Of a DNA stretch of 46,486 nucleotides, positions 34,929-42,497 are shown piece after piece. The notes below the pieces were generated by a model. That model was not told the origin of the DNA. It made no database searches and was given only the letters and a program-made list of their open reading frames with translations. Positions within the stretch are counted from its first letter, which is position 1. Every line of letters begins with the position of its first letter. The position numbers and the translations under genes are program-made. This stretch comes from Corynebacterium jeikeium (lineage in GTDB: Bacteria > Actinomycetota > Actinomycetes > Mycobacteriales > Mycobacteriaceae), in the NCBI RefSeq assembly GCF_000738265.1, contig NZ_JFCQ01000019.1:1-46486 (forward strand). Direction: 5' to 3'.

Positions 34929-35480
34929 ATGTCTAGCTCAGAGACTCCGGCAACCCTCCACGTAGTAGTGATGGGGGTGAGTGGCAGCGGCAAAACCACC
35001 CTGGCGCGCGCCATGGCCGAGAAGACCGGCTGGAAGCTACAGGAGGCCGACGATCTGCACCCCGAAGGCGCACTGGAGATCCTGCAGGACGGCAAGCTCC
35101 CGCCAGAGTCGGGCCGCCGTAAGTGGCTGGGAATCGTGCGCGATTGGATCGCGGACGAGGCTGCACAGGGTAACAACACCGTTACCGCATGCACTGCGCT
35201 GCGTATCGATCATCGCGAGATCCTCAACGATGTGGGCGAGAATGCGACCGTGTTCTACGTGCACCTCTACGGCACCGAGGACGTGCTCGCGGAGCGTATG
35301 AGGAACCGCGTGGGAGACGCGGATATGCCACGCGAGCTGCTGACCGCGCAGTTGGACGACCTGCAGCGCCTCACGCCGGGGGAGAAGGGTATCCAGCTGG
35401 ACGTCAGCCGTACGCCGGAACAGCTACTTGACGATGCCCTGAACGCGGCGATGTTCGCCCAGAAGGCCTACAGCAGTTAG
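34929..35480 (+). CDS. gntK: Gluconokinase
   Basis: Phosphorylates gluconate to 6-phosphogluconate with ATP, feeding the pentose phosphate pathway. The 183-residue protein has the P-loop VVVMGVSGSGKTTLAR near the N-terminus, then EADDLHPEGALEILQDGKLP (the D-D-x-H-P substrate motif) and NTVTACTALRIDHREIL (the C-(S/T)-A-L motif). Both are typical of GntK. AAAGGAG precedes ATG 34929, which is preferred over in-frame starts upstream. It lies between pstB and phoU, apart from any gluconate transporter. Its stop codon overlaps the phoU stop codon by four bases on the opposite strand. Confidence 0.9.
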   Translation: MSSSETPATLHVVVMGVSGSGKTTLARAMAEKTGWKLQEADDLHPEGALEILQDGKLPPESGRRKWLGIVRDWIADEAAQGNNTVTACTALRIDHREILNDVGENATVFYVHLYGTEDVLAERMRNRVGDADMPRELLTAQLDDLQRLTPGEKGIQLDVSRTPEQLLDDALNAAMFAQKAYSS

Positions 35481-36217
35481 TAGTCGAAGTTCCTGTCGTA
35501 GCGGTAGCGCATCTCGTCGAACTCTTCGCGGAAGCGTCGCTGGACTTCTTCGTCTTCCTGCTTGCGCTGGTATTCGTCCGGGGTTAGGCCCGTTGCGATG
35601 AAGATGATGCGGCTGCCGATCGTCACAGCGTGATCGGAAAAGCGCTCCAAGTAGCGGGACAGCAGCGTGAGGTCAACGGCCTCGCGTACAGAGTGAGGCC
35701 ACTCGCGCATCGTAGTCAGCTGGAAGAGGTGCCGGTGGATATCGTCGACCGCGTCGTCGTCTTCGATGAGCTCAAGTGCGGTCTGAACGTCCAAGTGACG
35801 GAGCAGCTCCTGCACCTTCATCGCCGAGTTGTCGCACTGCCGCGCCATCTCTTCGATAAACGGACGGATGGCCTCGGGTACGGCATTTTCTGGATGACGC
35901 CGCCGCGCCACCTTCGCCACATGCACCGCAAGCGCGCCCATGCGGGTGAAATCCTCGACAATGTGCTGGCCCGCGACCACCACGCGCAGGTCCCTGGCCA
36001 CGGGAGCCTCTAGCGCCAGTAGCTGGAATGCGGCCTTTTCCGACGTGACGCGCAGATCTTCCAGGGTATCCACGCTGCCGAGGATCTTTTCCGCCAATGC
36101 TAGATCAGCGTTGAGCAGGGCACGGGTGGCAGAATCCAGCGCTGTGCGCGTGAAATCCGCCATCAGGGAAATATCGTGTCTGAATTCCCGGAGTTGGTCT
36201 CTATATACCCTTCGCAT
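35477..36217 (-). CDS. phoU: Phosphate transport regulator PhoU
   Basis: Cytoplasmic helical protein (246 residues) that links Pst transporter activity to the PhoS-type sensor kinase and keeps phosphate uptake in check. It starts MRRVYRDQLREFRHDISLMA and shows two related three-helix bundles, with the metal-binding-type motifs in EDLRVTSEKAAFQLLAL and LERFSDHAVTIGSRIIFIAT (E-R-x-x-D-H). The C-terminal tail is charged (YQRKQEDEEVQRRFREEFDE). TATAGT (36226-36231 minus) is eight bases before ATG 36217, implying its own leaderless promoter rather than expression with pstSCAB. It converges on gntK with overlapping stops. Confidence 0.94.
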   Translation of the reverse strand: MRRVYRDQLREFRHDISLMADFTRTALDSATRALLNADLALAEKILGSVDTLEDLRVTSEKAAFQLLALEAPVARDLRVVVAGQHIVEDFTRMGALAVHVAKVARRRHPENAVPEAIRPFIEEMARQCDNSAMKVQELLRHLDVQTALELIEDDDAVDDIHRHLFQLTTMREWPHSVREAVDLTLLSRYLERFSDHAVTIGSRIIFIATGLTPDEYQRKQEDEEVQRRFREEFDEMRYRYDRNFDY

Positions 36218-36312
36218 GAAAGGCAACTATAGTCGCCGAGGGTCTACGGCGCTCGGGCAGCAGCCCCCAGAATTTAGCCCCGTGTAACTATTGGCAGCTA
36301 CGCGGATCCGGC

Positions 36313-37533
36313 CTAGCCTCCGCTATTCTCGATATCAGCGCCGTCCGGCACAGCCTCGTCCCAGGGATCGTCCAGCCAGCCTTCCGGGAGGGCAACTTTC
36401 GCAGGGGAGCCTTGGCGCCCGCGGGCGCCGTCTGCGTCCTCGGCCAACGCGGGGGAATCCCACACCTCCGCGAGGGCGGACTTCAGCTCCTCAAAGCTGC
36501 TTACGCGGGAAAGGCTGCGGCGGAGCTCGCCGCCGGCGGGGAATCCCCGCAGGTACCACGTCATGTGCTTGCGCAGGTCGCGGCATGCCTTCTGTTCGCC
36601 ATCGTGGGCAGCCAACAACTCCGCGTGGCGCAGGATGATGCGGGCGACCTCGCCCAGTGTTGGCTGTGCGGGGATCGGAAGCCCCCGAAGCTCAGCGGAG
36701 AGCTCTGCGAACAGCCACGGACGTCCCAGGCAGCCTCGCCCAACGACCACTCCGTCGCAGCCGGTTTGTTCCATCATTGCCCGCGCGTCCGTGGCCTTGA
36801 AGATATCGCCGTTGCCCAGCACCGGGATGCCGGTGTGAGCCAGGTGCTGCTTCAGGCGCGCGATCTCGTTCCAATCTGCCTGGCCGGAGTAGCGCTGCGC
36901 TGCCGTACGGCCGTGCAGGGCGACTGCGGCGGCGCCTTCCTCGACGGCAATGCGACCCGCGTCCAGGTGTGTGTGGTGCGCATCGTCGATGCCTACGCGC
37001 ATTTTCACGGTGACGGGAATATCCGTTCCCTCGGTGGCCTTTACTGCAGCGGCCACGATGCTGCCGAAGAGCTTGCGCTTGTAAGGCAGGGCAGAGCCGC
37101 CGCCACGGCGGGTTACCTTCGGCACCGGGCAACCGAAGTTCATGTCGATGTGGTCGGCCAGGTTCTCGTCGACGATCATCTTCGCCGCCTTGTAGGTGTA
37201 CTCCGGGTCGGTGGTGTACAGCTGCAGGCTTCGCGGGTCTTCGTCGGGTGCGAAGGTGGTCATGTGCAGCGTCTTTGGGTTGCGCTCGACCAGCGCCCGC
37301 GCGGTGACCATTTCGCAGACGTAGAGCCCAGCGACCGAGCCCATGCGCTCGCGCTCCTGCTCGCGGCACAGGCTACGGAAGGCGACGTTTGTCACGCCCG
37401 CCATCGGCGCCAGAACAACGGGGGAGTCCAGCTTCAGGGGTCCGATCTGGAGTCCCTGGGGAGTCGATGAGGTAGGGACGGAGGATTCTGTGGTGGGGGT
37501 GGGGGTTGCGGTCGATGTAGTCACAGGCACCAT
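36313..37533 (-). CDS. dusB: tRNA-dihydrouridine synthase
   Basis: FMN-dependent enzyme that reduces specific uridines in the tRNA D-loop. The barrel begins IGPLKLDSPVVLAPMAGVTN and contains HIDMNFGCPVPKVTRRGGGS, with the catalytic Cys in FGCP, then VTVKMRVGIDDAHH and VALHGRTAAQRYSGQADW, and the FMN-phosphate loop IPVLGNGDIF. Length is about 406 residues, slightly longer than usual because of a Thr/Pro-rich start (VTTSTATPTPTTESS). ATG 37533 is six bases after TAGAGT (37540-37545 minus). The exact Dus subgroup cannot be fixed, but actinobacterial relatives are annotated DusB. Confidence 0.92.
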   Translation of the reverse strand: MVPVTTSTATPTPTTESSVPTSSTPQGLQIGPLKLDSPVVLAPMAGVTNVAFRSLCREQERERMGSVAGLYVCEMVTARALVERNPKTLHMTTFAPDEDPRSLQLYTTDPEYTYKAAKMIVDENLADHIDMNFGCPVPKVTRRGGGSALPYKRKLFGSIVAAAVKATEGTDIPVTVKMRVGIDDAHHTHLDAGRIAVEEGAAAVALHGRTAAQRYSGQADWNEIARLKQHLAHTGIPVLGNGDIFKATDARAMMEQTGCDGVVVGRGCLGRPWLFAELSAELRGLPIPAQPTLGEVARIILRHAELLAAHDGEQKACRDLRKHMTWYLRGFPAGGELRRSLSRVSSFEELKSALAEVWDSPALAEDADGARGRQGSPAKVALPEGWLDDPWDEAVPDGADIENSGG

Positions 37534-37625
37534 TTTCACACTCTAAAGGGGCGAATACCAAAGGGCGTCAATAAGAAAGAACGAAAGAAGAAAAGGATAA
37601 GGGGGAGGTGGCAGTAGCAACAAAG

Positions 37626-37638
37626 ATTGTTCAACAAT
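37626..37638. promoter_or_regulatory. Palindrome upstream of the acetate CoA-transferase gene
   Basis: ATTGTTCAACAAT is a perfect palindrome with a central C, 92 bp before the coding region. A short hairpin AGCGG-AAAA-CCGCT (37693-37706) lies nearer the start codon. The palindrome is a candidate operator; the regulator is unknown. Confidence 0.4.
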
Positions 37639-37729
37639 AGGCTAGAGGGTGAGCGCGAGCTAAGTCACATTTATGTAGGCTGAGGAAATGAAAGCGGAAA
37701 ACCGCTGCATAGCTATATAGGAGGAAGCG

Positions 37730-39235
37730 ATGTCTGAGCGCATCTCAAACGAGTTTTACAAGTCCAAGGTCATGTCCGCGGACGAGGCGGCACAGTTCAT
37801 CAACCACGGCGACAAGATCGGCATGTCCGGCTTCACTGGCGCCGGATACCCTAAGGCCCTGCCCACCGCCATCGCCAACAAGGCCAACGAGCTGCACGGC
37901 CGTGGCGAGGACTTTCAGATCGACCTCTTCACCGGAGCTTCCACCGCACCCGACTGCGACGGCGTGCTGGCGGAGGCATCCGCTGTGCGCTACCGCACCC
38001 CCTACGCTTCCGACCCGGTGATGCGCAAGAAGATCAACGCCGGTGAAATCAAATACCAGGACATCCACCTTTCCCACCTGGGGCAGCAGGTAGAGGAGGG
38101 CTTCTTCGGCAACCTCGACGTAGCCGTGGTGGAAGCCGTGCGCATCGACGAGGCGGGCAACATCATCCCGTCGTCGGCCGTGGGCAACAACGTGGAGTAC
38201 CTGAACTCCGCCCGTAAGATCATCATCGAGGTCAACGAGTGGCAGTCGCTTGACCTAGAGGGCATGCACGACATCTACAAGATCCAGGATCTGCCCAACC
38301 GCACCCCGATCCCGATCAACCGTGCTGGCGACCGCATTGGCACCCCCTACATCCCGGTTGATCAGAACAAGGTCGTGGCCGTCGTTAAGACCAACGCCGC
38401 GGACCGCAACGCCCCCTTTAAGCCGACCGACGAGATCTCCGAGAAGATTGCCGGCCACTTCCTGGACCTGCTGGAAGGCGAGGTGCAGGCGGGGCGTCTG
38501 ACCTACGACGGCTACGTCATGCAATCCGGTGTGGGCAACGTGCCGAACGCCGTGATGGCAGGCCTGCTGGATTCTAAGTTCGAGAACATCCAGGCCTACA
38601 CCGAGGTCATCCAGGACGGCATGCTGGATCTGATCGATAGTGGCAAGATGACCGTCGCCTCCGCTACCTCCTTCGCCCTGTCGCCGGAGTACGCAGAGAA
38701 GATGAATGCAGAGGCAAAGCGCTACCGCGAGCACATCGTGCTGCGCCCGCAGCAGATCTCCAACCACCCGGAGGTCATCCGCCGCACCGGCCTGATCGCC
38801 TCCAACGGCATGATCGGCTGCGATATCTACGGCAACGTGAACTCCACCAATGTCGCTGGCTCGCGCATTATGAACGGCATCGGCGGCTCTGGCGACTTCA
38901 CCCGCAATGCCTTCCTATCCACCTTCATTTCCCCGTCCACGGCGAAGGATGGCGATATTTCGGCGATCGTGCCTTTCGCTACCCACATCGACCACACCGA
39001 GCACGACACGATGGTTGTGATCACCGAGTACGGCTACGCTGACCTGCGCGGCCTTGCCCCGCGTGACCGCGTTCCGAAGCTTATCGCCGTCGCGCACCCG
39101 GACTACCGCCCGTTGCTGGAGGAATACTACGAACGCGCCTGCTCCGAGGGGCACTTCCTGCACACCCCGCACGACCTGAAGACCGCCTTCGATTTCCACA
39201 TCAACCTGGCGGAGAAGGGCTCCATGAAGGGCTAG
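37730..39235 (+). CDS. cat: Acetyl-CoA hydrolase/transferase (succinyl-CoA:acetate CoA-transferase)
   Basis: A 501-residue family I CoA-transferase that likely moves CoA between succinyl-CoA and acetate, as the Cat/ActA enzymes of corynebacteria do. Key segments are GDKIGMSGFTGAGYPKALPT, SNGMIGCDIYGNVNSTNVAG and NGIGGSGDFTRNAF (oxyanion/CoA loop). The catalytic Glu is in VVITEYGYADLRGLAPRDR. The ribosome site AGGAGG ends five bases before the ATG. The acetate regulator RamA is encoded about 5 kb downstream. Monocistronic: tRNA genes follow. Confidence 0.92.
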   Translation: MSERISNEFYKSKVMSADEAAQFINHGDKIGMSGFTGAGYPKALPTAIANKANELHGRGEDFQIDLFTGASTAPDCDGVLAEASAVRYRTPYASDPVMRKKINAGEIKYQDIHLSHLGQQVEEGFFGNLDVAVVEAVRIDEAGNIIPSSAVGNNVEYLNSARKIIIEVNEWQSLDLEGMHDIYKIQDLPNRTPIPINRAGDRIGTPYIPVDQNKVVAVVKTNAADRNAPFKPTDEISEKIAGHFLDLLEGEVQAGRLTYDGYVMQSGVGNVPNAVMAGLLDSKFENIQAYTEVIQDGMLDLIDSGKMTVASATSFALSPEYAEKMNAEAKRYREHIVLRPQQISNHPEVIRRTGLIASNGMIGCDIYGNVNSTNVAGSRIMNGIGGSGDFTRNAFLSTFISPSTAKDGDISAIVPFATHIDHTEHDTMVVITEYGYADLRGLAPRDRVPKLIAVAHPDYRPLLEEYYERACSEGHFLHTPHDLKTAFDFHINLAEKGSMKG

Positions 39236-39284
39236 TGCTCGGCTGAATAGGTAGTGACTGATTGCCGTCCATGCGGGGGCAATT

Positions 39285-39313
39285 TTCTGCTTCGCTTCGG
39301 CGTTAGATAGAAT
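39285..39313 (+). promoter_or_regulatory. Candidate promoter for tRNA-Lys
   Basis: TAGAAT (39308-39313) is a good -10 box 11 bp before the tRNA. A weak -35 (TTCTGC, 39285-39290) is 17 bp upstream. Confidence 0.45.
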
Positions 39314-39323
39314 GCTTCCCGTT

Positions 39324-39396
39324 GGGCCTTTAGCTCAGTTGGTAGAGCTACGGACTTTTAATCCGCAGGTCGTGGGTTCGAGCCCCACAGGGCCCA
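39324..39396 (+). tRNA. tRNA-Lys (anticodon TTT)
   Basis: A 73-nt cloverleaf. The acceptor GGGCCTT pairs with the 3' AGGGCCC strand (one T-G wobble). The anticodon loop is CTTTTAA, giving TTT. The T-arm GTGGG-TTCGAGC-CCCAC is canonical. CCA is not encoded. A terminator follows. Confidence 0.97.
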
Positions 39397-39407
39397 CTTT
39401 TTGATTT

Positions 39408-39430
39408 CCCCCGGTTGTCGAAACCGGGGG
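39408..39430 (+). terminator. Terminator after tRNA-Lys
   Basis: CCCCCGGTT (39408-39416) pairs with AACCGGGGG (39422-39430), loop GTCGA, followed by TTTGTCTTTTTTT. A strong intrinsic terminator. Confidence 0.9.
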
Positions 39431-39574
39431 TTTGTCTTTTTTTGAGGGGACGGGACCGCGAATGGGCCGGTCGGGCACATGGGGTTCTACCGCTCGAAGT
39501 GTCGGGATCTGTGGCCGGGGGTTGCCGAGTGGCTGGAGTCGAAGCTCGAGGTCTTGCGTCGCGGGACAGGCAAT

Positions 39575-39604
39575 TTGGTTGTTGTGCGGGGAGCAGGTTA
39601 GACT
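39575..39604 (+). promoter_or_regulatory. Candidate promoter for tRNA-Glu/tRNA-Asp
   Basis: TTGGTT (39575-39580), an 18-bp spacer and TAGACT (39599-39604), 37 bp before tRNA-Glu. The preceding terminator isolates this unit from tRNA-Lys. Confidence 0.5.
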
Positions 39605-39641
39605 AAGCGAGCTGTTTGAGACGCGGAAGCGTTACAAACAT

Positions 39642-39714
39642 GCTCCCATCGTCTAGAGGCCTAGGACCCCGCCCTTTCACGGCGGTAACACGGGTTCGAA
39701 TCCCGTTGGGAGTA
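39642..39714 (+). tRNA. tRNA-Glu (anticodon TTC)
   Basis: A 73-nt cloverleaf: acceptor GCTCCCA with TGGGAGT (first pair G-T, usual for this tRNA), anticodon stem CCGCC/GGCGG and loop CTTTCAC giving TTC. It ends one base before the next tRNA, so both must be cut from one precursor. Confidence 0.97.
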
Positions 39715-39715
39715 C

Positions 39716-39789
39716 GGCCCTGTGGCGCAGTTGGTTAGCGCGCCGCCCTGTCACGGCGGAGGTCGCGGGTTCAAGTCCCGTCAGGGTCG
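39716..39789 (+). tRNA. tRNA-Asp (anticodon GTC), copy 1
   Basis: A 74-nt cloverleaf: acceptor GGCCCTG with CAGGGTC and discriminator G, anticodon loop CTGTCAC giving GTC. It is identical over all 74 bases to the copy at 40033. Confidence 0.97.
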
Positions 39790-39931
39790 CCATAGCTAGA
39801 GCTTTTCCAGTGCTTTTCGCGCCGGGAGGCTCTTTTCTTTTTACCTTTTTATGGACGCCCACTTTTCCGCCCAGTTAGGTCTCAAAAACGCGGCGCAGGG
39901 GTGCTGTGGAAATAGCGTTTGAACAGCTGAT

Positions 39932-39961
39932 TTGCTTAAGAAGTTCGCCACTGTGTAGAGT
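39932..39961 (+). promoter_or_regulatory. Candidate promoter for second tRNA-Asp/tRNA-Phe
   Basis: TTGCTT (39932-39937), an 18-bp spacer and TAGAGT (39956-39961), about 70 bp before tRNA-Asp copy 2. Confidence 0.5.
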
Positions 39962-40032
39962 CTATTCTCGTGCAACGGACGGCTTAGACAAGTTGTTGTC
40001 TGGTCGTTTTATTTAGTTGCGCAGGCATTATT

Positions 40033-40106
40033 GGCCCTGTGGCGCAGTTGGTTAGCGCGCCGCCCTGTCACGGCGGAGGTCGCGGGTTCAAGTCCCGTCA
40101 GGGTCG
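40033..40106 (+). tRNA. tRNA-Asp (anticodon GTC), copy 2
   Basis: Exact 74-nt repeat of the tRNA at 39716. The flanks are different on both sides apart from one following C, so the duplicated unit is little more than the mature tRNA. Confidence 0.97.
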
Positions 40107-40142
40107 CTTCGATGTTCGAATCGGAAGCGATCGGGCAACGAA

Positions 40143-40215
40143 GGCCAGATAGCTCAGTTGGTAGAGCGTTCGCCTGAAAAGTGAAAGGTCGCCGGTTCGA
40201 TCCCGGCTCTGGCCA
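40143..40215 (+). tRNA. tRNA-Phe (anticodon GAA)
   Basis: A 73-nt cloverleaf: acceptor GGCCAGA with TCTGGCC and discriminator A, anticodon stem TTCGC/GTGAA (one G-T pair) and loop CTGAAAA giving GAA. Confidence 0.97.
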
Positions 40216-40221
40216 CATCCC

Positions 40222-40251
40222 AACCCCGGTAGCGATAAAGCTACCGGGGTT
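40222..40251 (+). terminator. Terminator after tRNA-Phe
   Basis: AACCCCGGTAGC (40222-40233) pairs perfectly with GCTACCGGGGTT (40240-40251), loop GATAAA, followed by TT. Ends the tRNA cluster. Confidence 0.88.
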
Positions 40252-40363
40252 TTGCCGTTGGGGGAGTGGCATGTGCGGCTACGTAGACTGGGGGTTAGAT
40301 CCTGCATAGAGGCAGGGCAAAGACATAGAAGAGCAAGAGTCAGTGAAGGAGCCCCCAAGCACC

Positions 40364-40648
40364 ATGTCAGGCGCCAAGAGCATTGTCCACGATCAAGCCC
40401 AGAGCCGCTTTGTCATCTATGTGGATGACCAGGAGGCCGGCTTTGCCGAGTACGTCCAGGATGGCAGCGTGCGCGATTTCAACCACACGGTCGTCTCTGG
40501 TGAGTTTCGTGGCCAAGGCCTATCCAAGCCCCTGATCTGCGAGGCCTTGATGGCTACCAAGGAAGCGGGGCTAAAGGTAAAGGCCAGCTGCTCCGCAGTC
40601 GAGGCCTTCGTGGAGAAGAACCCGGACTTCAAGGAGCTGCTGGCCTAG
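40364..40648 (+). CDS. Small GNAT-like acetyltransferase (YjdJ type)
   Basis: A 94-residue single-domain GCN5-related protein of the short type. It shows FVIYVDDQEAGFAEYVQDGS, then the acetyl-CoA-binding loop FRGQGLSKPLICEAL, and the C-terminal KASCSAVEAFVEKNPDFKEL, in which Cys, the Pro and the terminal Glu-Leu are typical of this group. Substrate unknown. ATG 40364 has GAAGGAG 12 bases upstream; an earlier GTG at 40343 overlaps that ribosome site and is unlikely. It converges on cysE with only 20 bp between stops. Confidence 0.85.
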   Translation: MSGAKSIVHDQAQSRFVIYVDDQEAGFAEYVQDGSVRDFNHTVVSGEFRGQGLSKPLICEALMATKEAGLKVKASCSAVEAFVEKNPDFKELLA

Positions 40649-40668
40649 TTGGTCGCGCGTTCGCGCGC

Positions 40669-41253
40669 CTATATGTTGTTCTGGATGTCGTCGACCCACT
40701 TCACCGCATCCACCAGTGGGGTGTTCTGCTCGGGCTTACGGGGGCGAATCTTTGCCGGAATGCCCGTCAGGATGGAGTTCGGAGGCGCAGACTTGGTGAC
40801 CACCGCGTTGGCGCCGACCGCGGAGCCTTCGCCGATGGTGATCGGTCCCAGCACCTTGGCGCCGGCGCCGATCATCACGCCGTTGCCGATGGTGGGGTGA
40901 CGTTTGCGCTGCACCAGCTCGGAGCCGCCCAGGGTTACGCCGTGGTACAGCATTACATCGTCGCCGATCTCCGCGGTTTCACCGATAACCACACCCATGC
41001 CGTGGTCGATAAAGAACCTCCGGCCGATGGTGGCTCCAGGGTGAATCTCGATGCCCGTCAGCCCGCGGGTGATCTGGCTAATGACGCGCGCAATGCCTCT
41101 ATGGCCACGCGTCCACAGCGCATGGGATACCCGGTGCGCCCAGATGGCATGCAGGCCTGAATATACGATGGCGTTTTCCACGTCCCCGCGTGCCGCTGGG
41201 TCGTGTTCGCGGGCATTGGCGAGGTCTTCGCGGATGCGTCCAAGAATGCTCAA
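40669..41253 (-). CDS. cysE: Serine O-acetyltransferase
   Basis: Acetylates serine with acetyl-CoA to O-acetylserine, the substrate of CysK encoded next to it. The 194-residue protein belongs to the short SAT form. N-terminal helices ([20 protein letters not shown]) are followed by the left-handed beta-helix of hexapeptide repeats: [20 protein letters not shown] with catalytic His, [11 protein letters not shown] and [20 protein letters not shown]. The only start that keeps the N-terminus is TTG at 41253, with no clear ribosome site, so translation may be weak or start differently. It lies 150 bp downstream of cysK on the same strand. Confidence 0.93.
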   Translation of the reverse strand: MSILGRIREDLANAREHDPAARGDVENAIVYSGLHAIWAHRVSHALWTRGHRGIARVISQITRGLTGIEIHPGATIGRRFFIDHGMGVVIGETAEIGDDVMLYHGVTLGGSELVQRKRHPTIGNGVMIGAGAKVLGPITIGEGSAVGANAVVTKSAPPNSILTGIPAKIRPRKPEQNTPLVDAVKWVDDIQNNI

Positions 41254-41403
41254 AGGTGTGGTCTTTCGATTGAGGGGGAGGTTCGGCTAAAAATCTTTTG
41301 CAGCCACTATAACGAGAAGGCGCTGCCGCCTATTCCACTGCAAGGTGGAAAGGTGGTAGCGCCTATTTCTGGCTACTGGAGGTAGCTGGAGGCCAGCGGC
41401 ATT

Positions 41404-42339
41404 CTAGTCGCGCAGGTCGTCGAACAGCAGGGTGGAGACGTAGCGCTCGCCGAAGTCGGGGACGATAACCACGATGGTCTTGCCCTCGTTCTCGTCCTTC
41501 TTGGCCTCTTCCAGGGCTGCCCAGACGGCAGCGCCGGAGGAAATGCCGGCGAGGATGCCCTCGGCCTTAGCTAGCTCGCGGGCGGTCTTGGTTGCGTTCT
41601 CCAGCGGAGCGTCGATGACGCGATCCAGGATGTCCTTGTTCAGGTTCTCTGGGAAGAAGTTGGTGCCCAGACCCTGGATCTTGTGCGGACCGAAGCGTCC
41701 CTCGGTCAGCAGCGGGGAGTCCGCCGGCTCCACACCGACGACCTCGATCTTGTCGTTCTTTTCCTTCAGGTACTTCGCTGCACCGGAGATGGTGCCGCCG
41801 GTGCCGACACCTGCGACGAAGATGTCTACCTCACCATCGGTGTCTTCCCAGATCTCCGGGCCGGTGGTGTTGTAGTGGATCTCTGGGTTGGCCGGGTTGG
41901 CGAACTGGCGGGCCAGGATGGCGTTCTCCGTGGTCTCGACGATTTCGTTGGCCTTGTCGACCGCGCCCTGCATGCCGCCTGGGCCGGGGGTCAGGACTAG
42001 CTCTGCGCCCAGAGCGCGCAGCATGATGCGGCGCTCGTTGGACATGGTCTCCGGCATGGTCAGGACGACCTTGTAGCCCTTGGCGGCGCCGACCATTGCC
42101 AGCGCGATACCGGTGTTGCCGGAGGTGGCCTCGACGATGGTGCCGCCCGGCTTCAGGGTGCCGTCCTTTTCGGCTGCCTCGATGATGGCCTTGCCGATGC
42201 GGTCCTTCACGGAGTTAGCCGGATTGAAAGCTTCCAGCTTCAGCAGGACGTTGGCCTTCAGTCCTTCGCCGAATGCGCCCAGCTTGACCAGGGGGGTACC
42301 GCCGATGAGGTCGGTGATGTTGTTGTAAATCTTCGCCAT
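41404..42339 (-). CDS. cysK: Cysteine synthase (O-acetylserine sulfhydrylase)
   Basis: PLP enzyme that makes cysteine from O-acetylserine and sulfide, 311 residues. The PLP Lys45 is in NPANSVKDRIGKAI; the substrate loop TSGNTGIALAM and the phosphate-binding GTGGTISGAAKYL are intact. The C-terminal LLFDDLRD is typical. AAGGATC precedes the ATG at 42339. The promoter region contains TAGAC-N6-GTCTA operators, so repression by McbR, the regulator of sulfur metabolism in corynebacteria, is likely. CysE follows. Confidence 0.96.
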   Translation of the reverse strand: MAKIYNNITDLIGGTPLVKLGAFGEGLKANVLLKLEAFNPANSVKDRIGKAIIEAAEKDGTLKPGGTIVEATSGNTGIALAMVGAAKGYKVVLTMPETMSNERRIMLRALGAELVLTPGPGGMQGAVDKANEIVETTENAILARQFANPANPEIHYNTTGPEIWEDTDGEVDIFVAGVGTGGTISGAAKYLKEKNDKIEVVGVEPADSPLLTEGRFGPHKIQGLGTNFFPENLNKDILDRVIDAPLENATKTARELAKAEGILAGISSGAAVWAALEEAKKDENEGKTIVVIVPDFGERYVSTLLFDDLRD

Positions 42340-42358
42340 GGGGGCGATCCTTTCATTC

Positions 42359-42388
42359 TAGACTGATCGGTCTATACTGGGTAGTCTA
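42359..42388 (-). promoter_or_regulatory. Tandem McbR-type operators at the cysK promoter
   Basis: TAGAC-TGATCG-GTCTA (42359-42374) matches the McbR consensus TAGAC-N6-GTCTA exactly. A second copy, TATAC-TGGGTA-GTCTA (42373-42388), has one mismatch and shares two bases with the first. TAGAAT on the minus strand (42355-42360) is a fair -10 box for cysK that overlaps the first operator, suiting repression. Confidence 0.7.
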
Positions 42389-42497
42389 CACGACACCTTT
42401 CTTGCGCACCACTGCTGTCCTGGTGACTTTTATTGACGCCCCTACCATCCCCGGGCTTTGGTGGATTCTCAGTCACGGCAGCGGGGGATTTGGTTCA

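Noticed and set aside
37600..37612. A G-run (AAGGGGGAGG) upstream of the CoA-transferase gene as a RamA box
   Set aside because: The run is followed by A, which does not fit the RamA pattern, and there is no second box nearby.
37647..37672. GTGA...TCACA upstream of the CoA-transferase gene as a GlxR (CRP-type) site
   Set aside because: The half-sites are too far apart for the TGTGA-N6-TCACA geometry. I saw no good GlxR site in the window.
39415..39656. Two short frames between tRNA-Lys and tRNA-Glu
   Set aside because: They overlap a terminator and the tRNA-Glu gene, have no ribosome site and resemble nothing known.
39677..40272. Short minus-strand frames containing LTGLEPATSAVTGRRAN
   Set aside because: These are antisense translations of the tRNA genes, a well-known false annotation.
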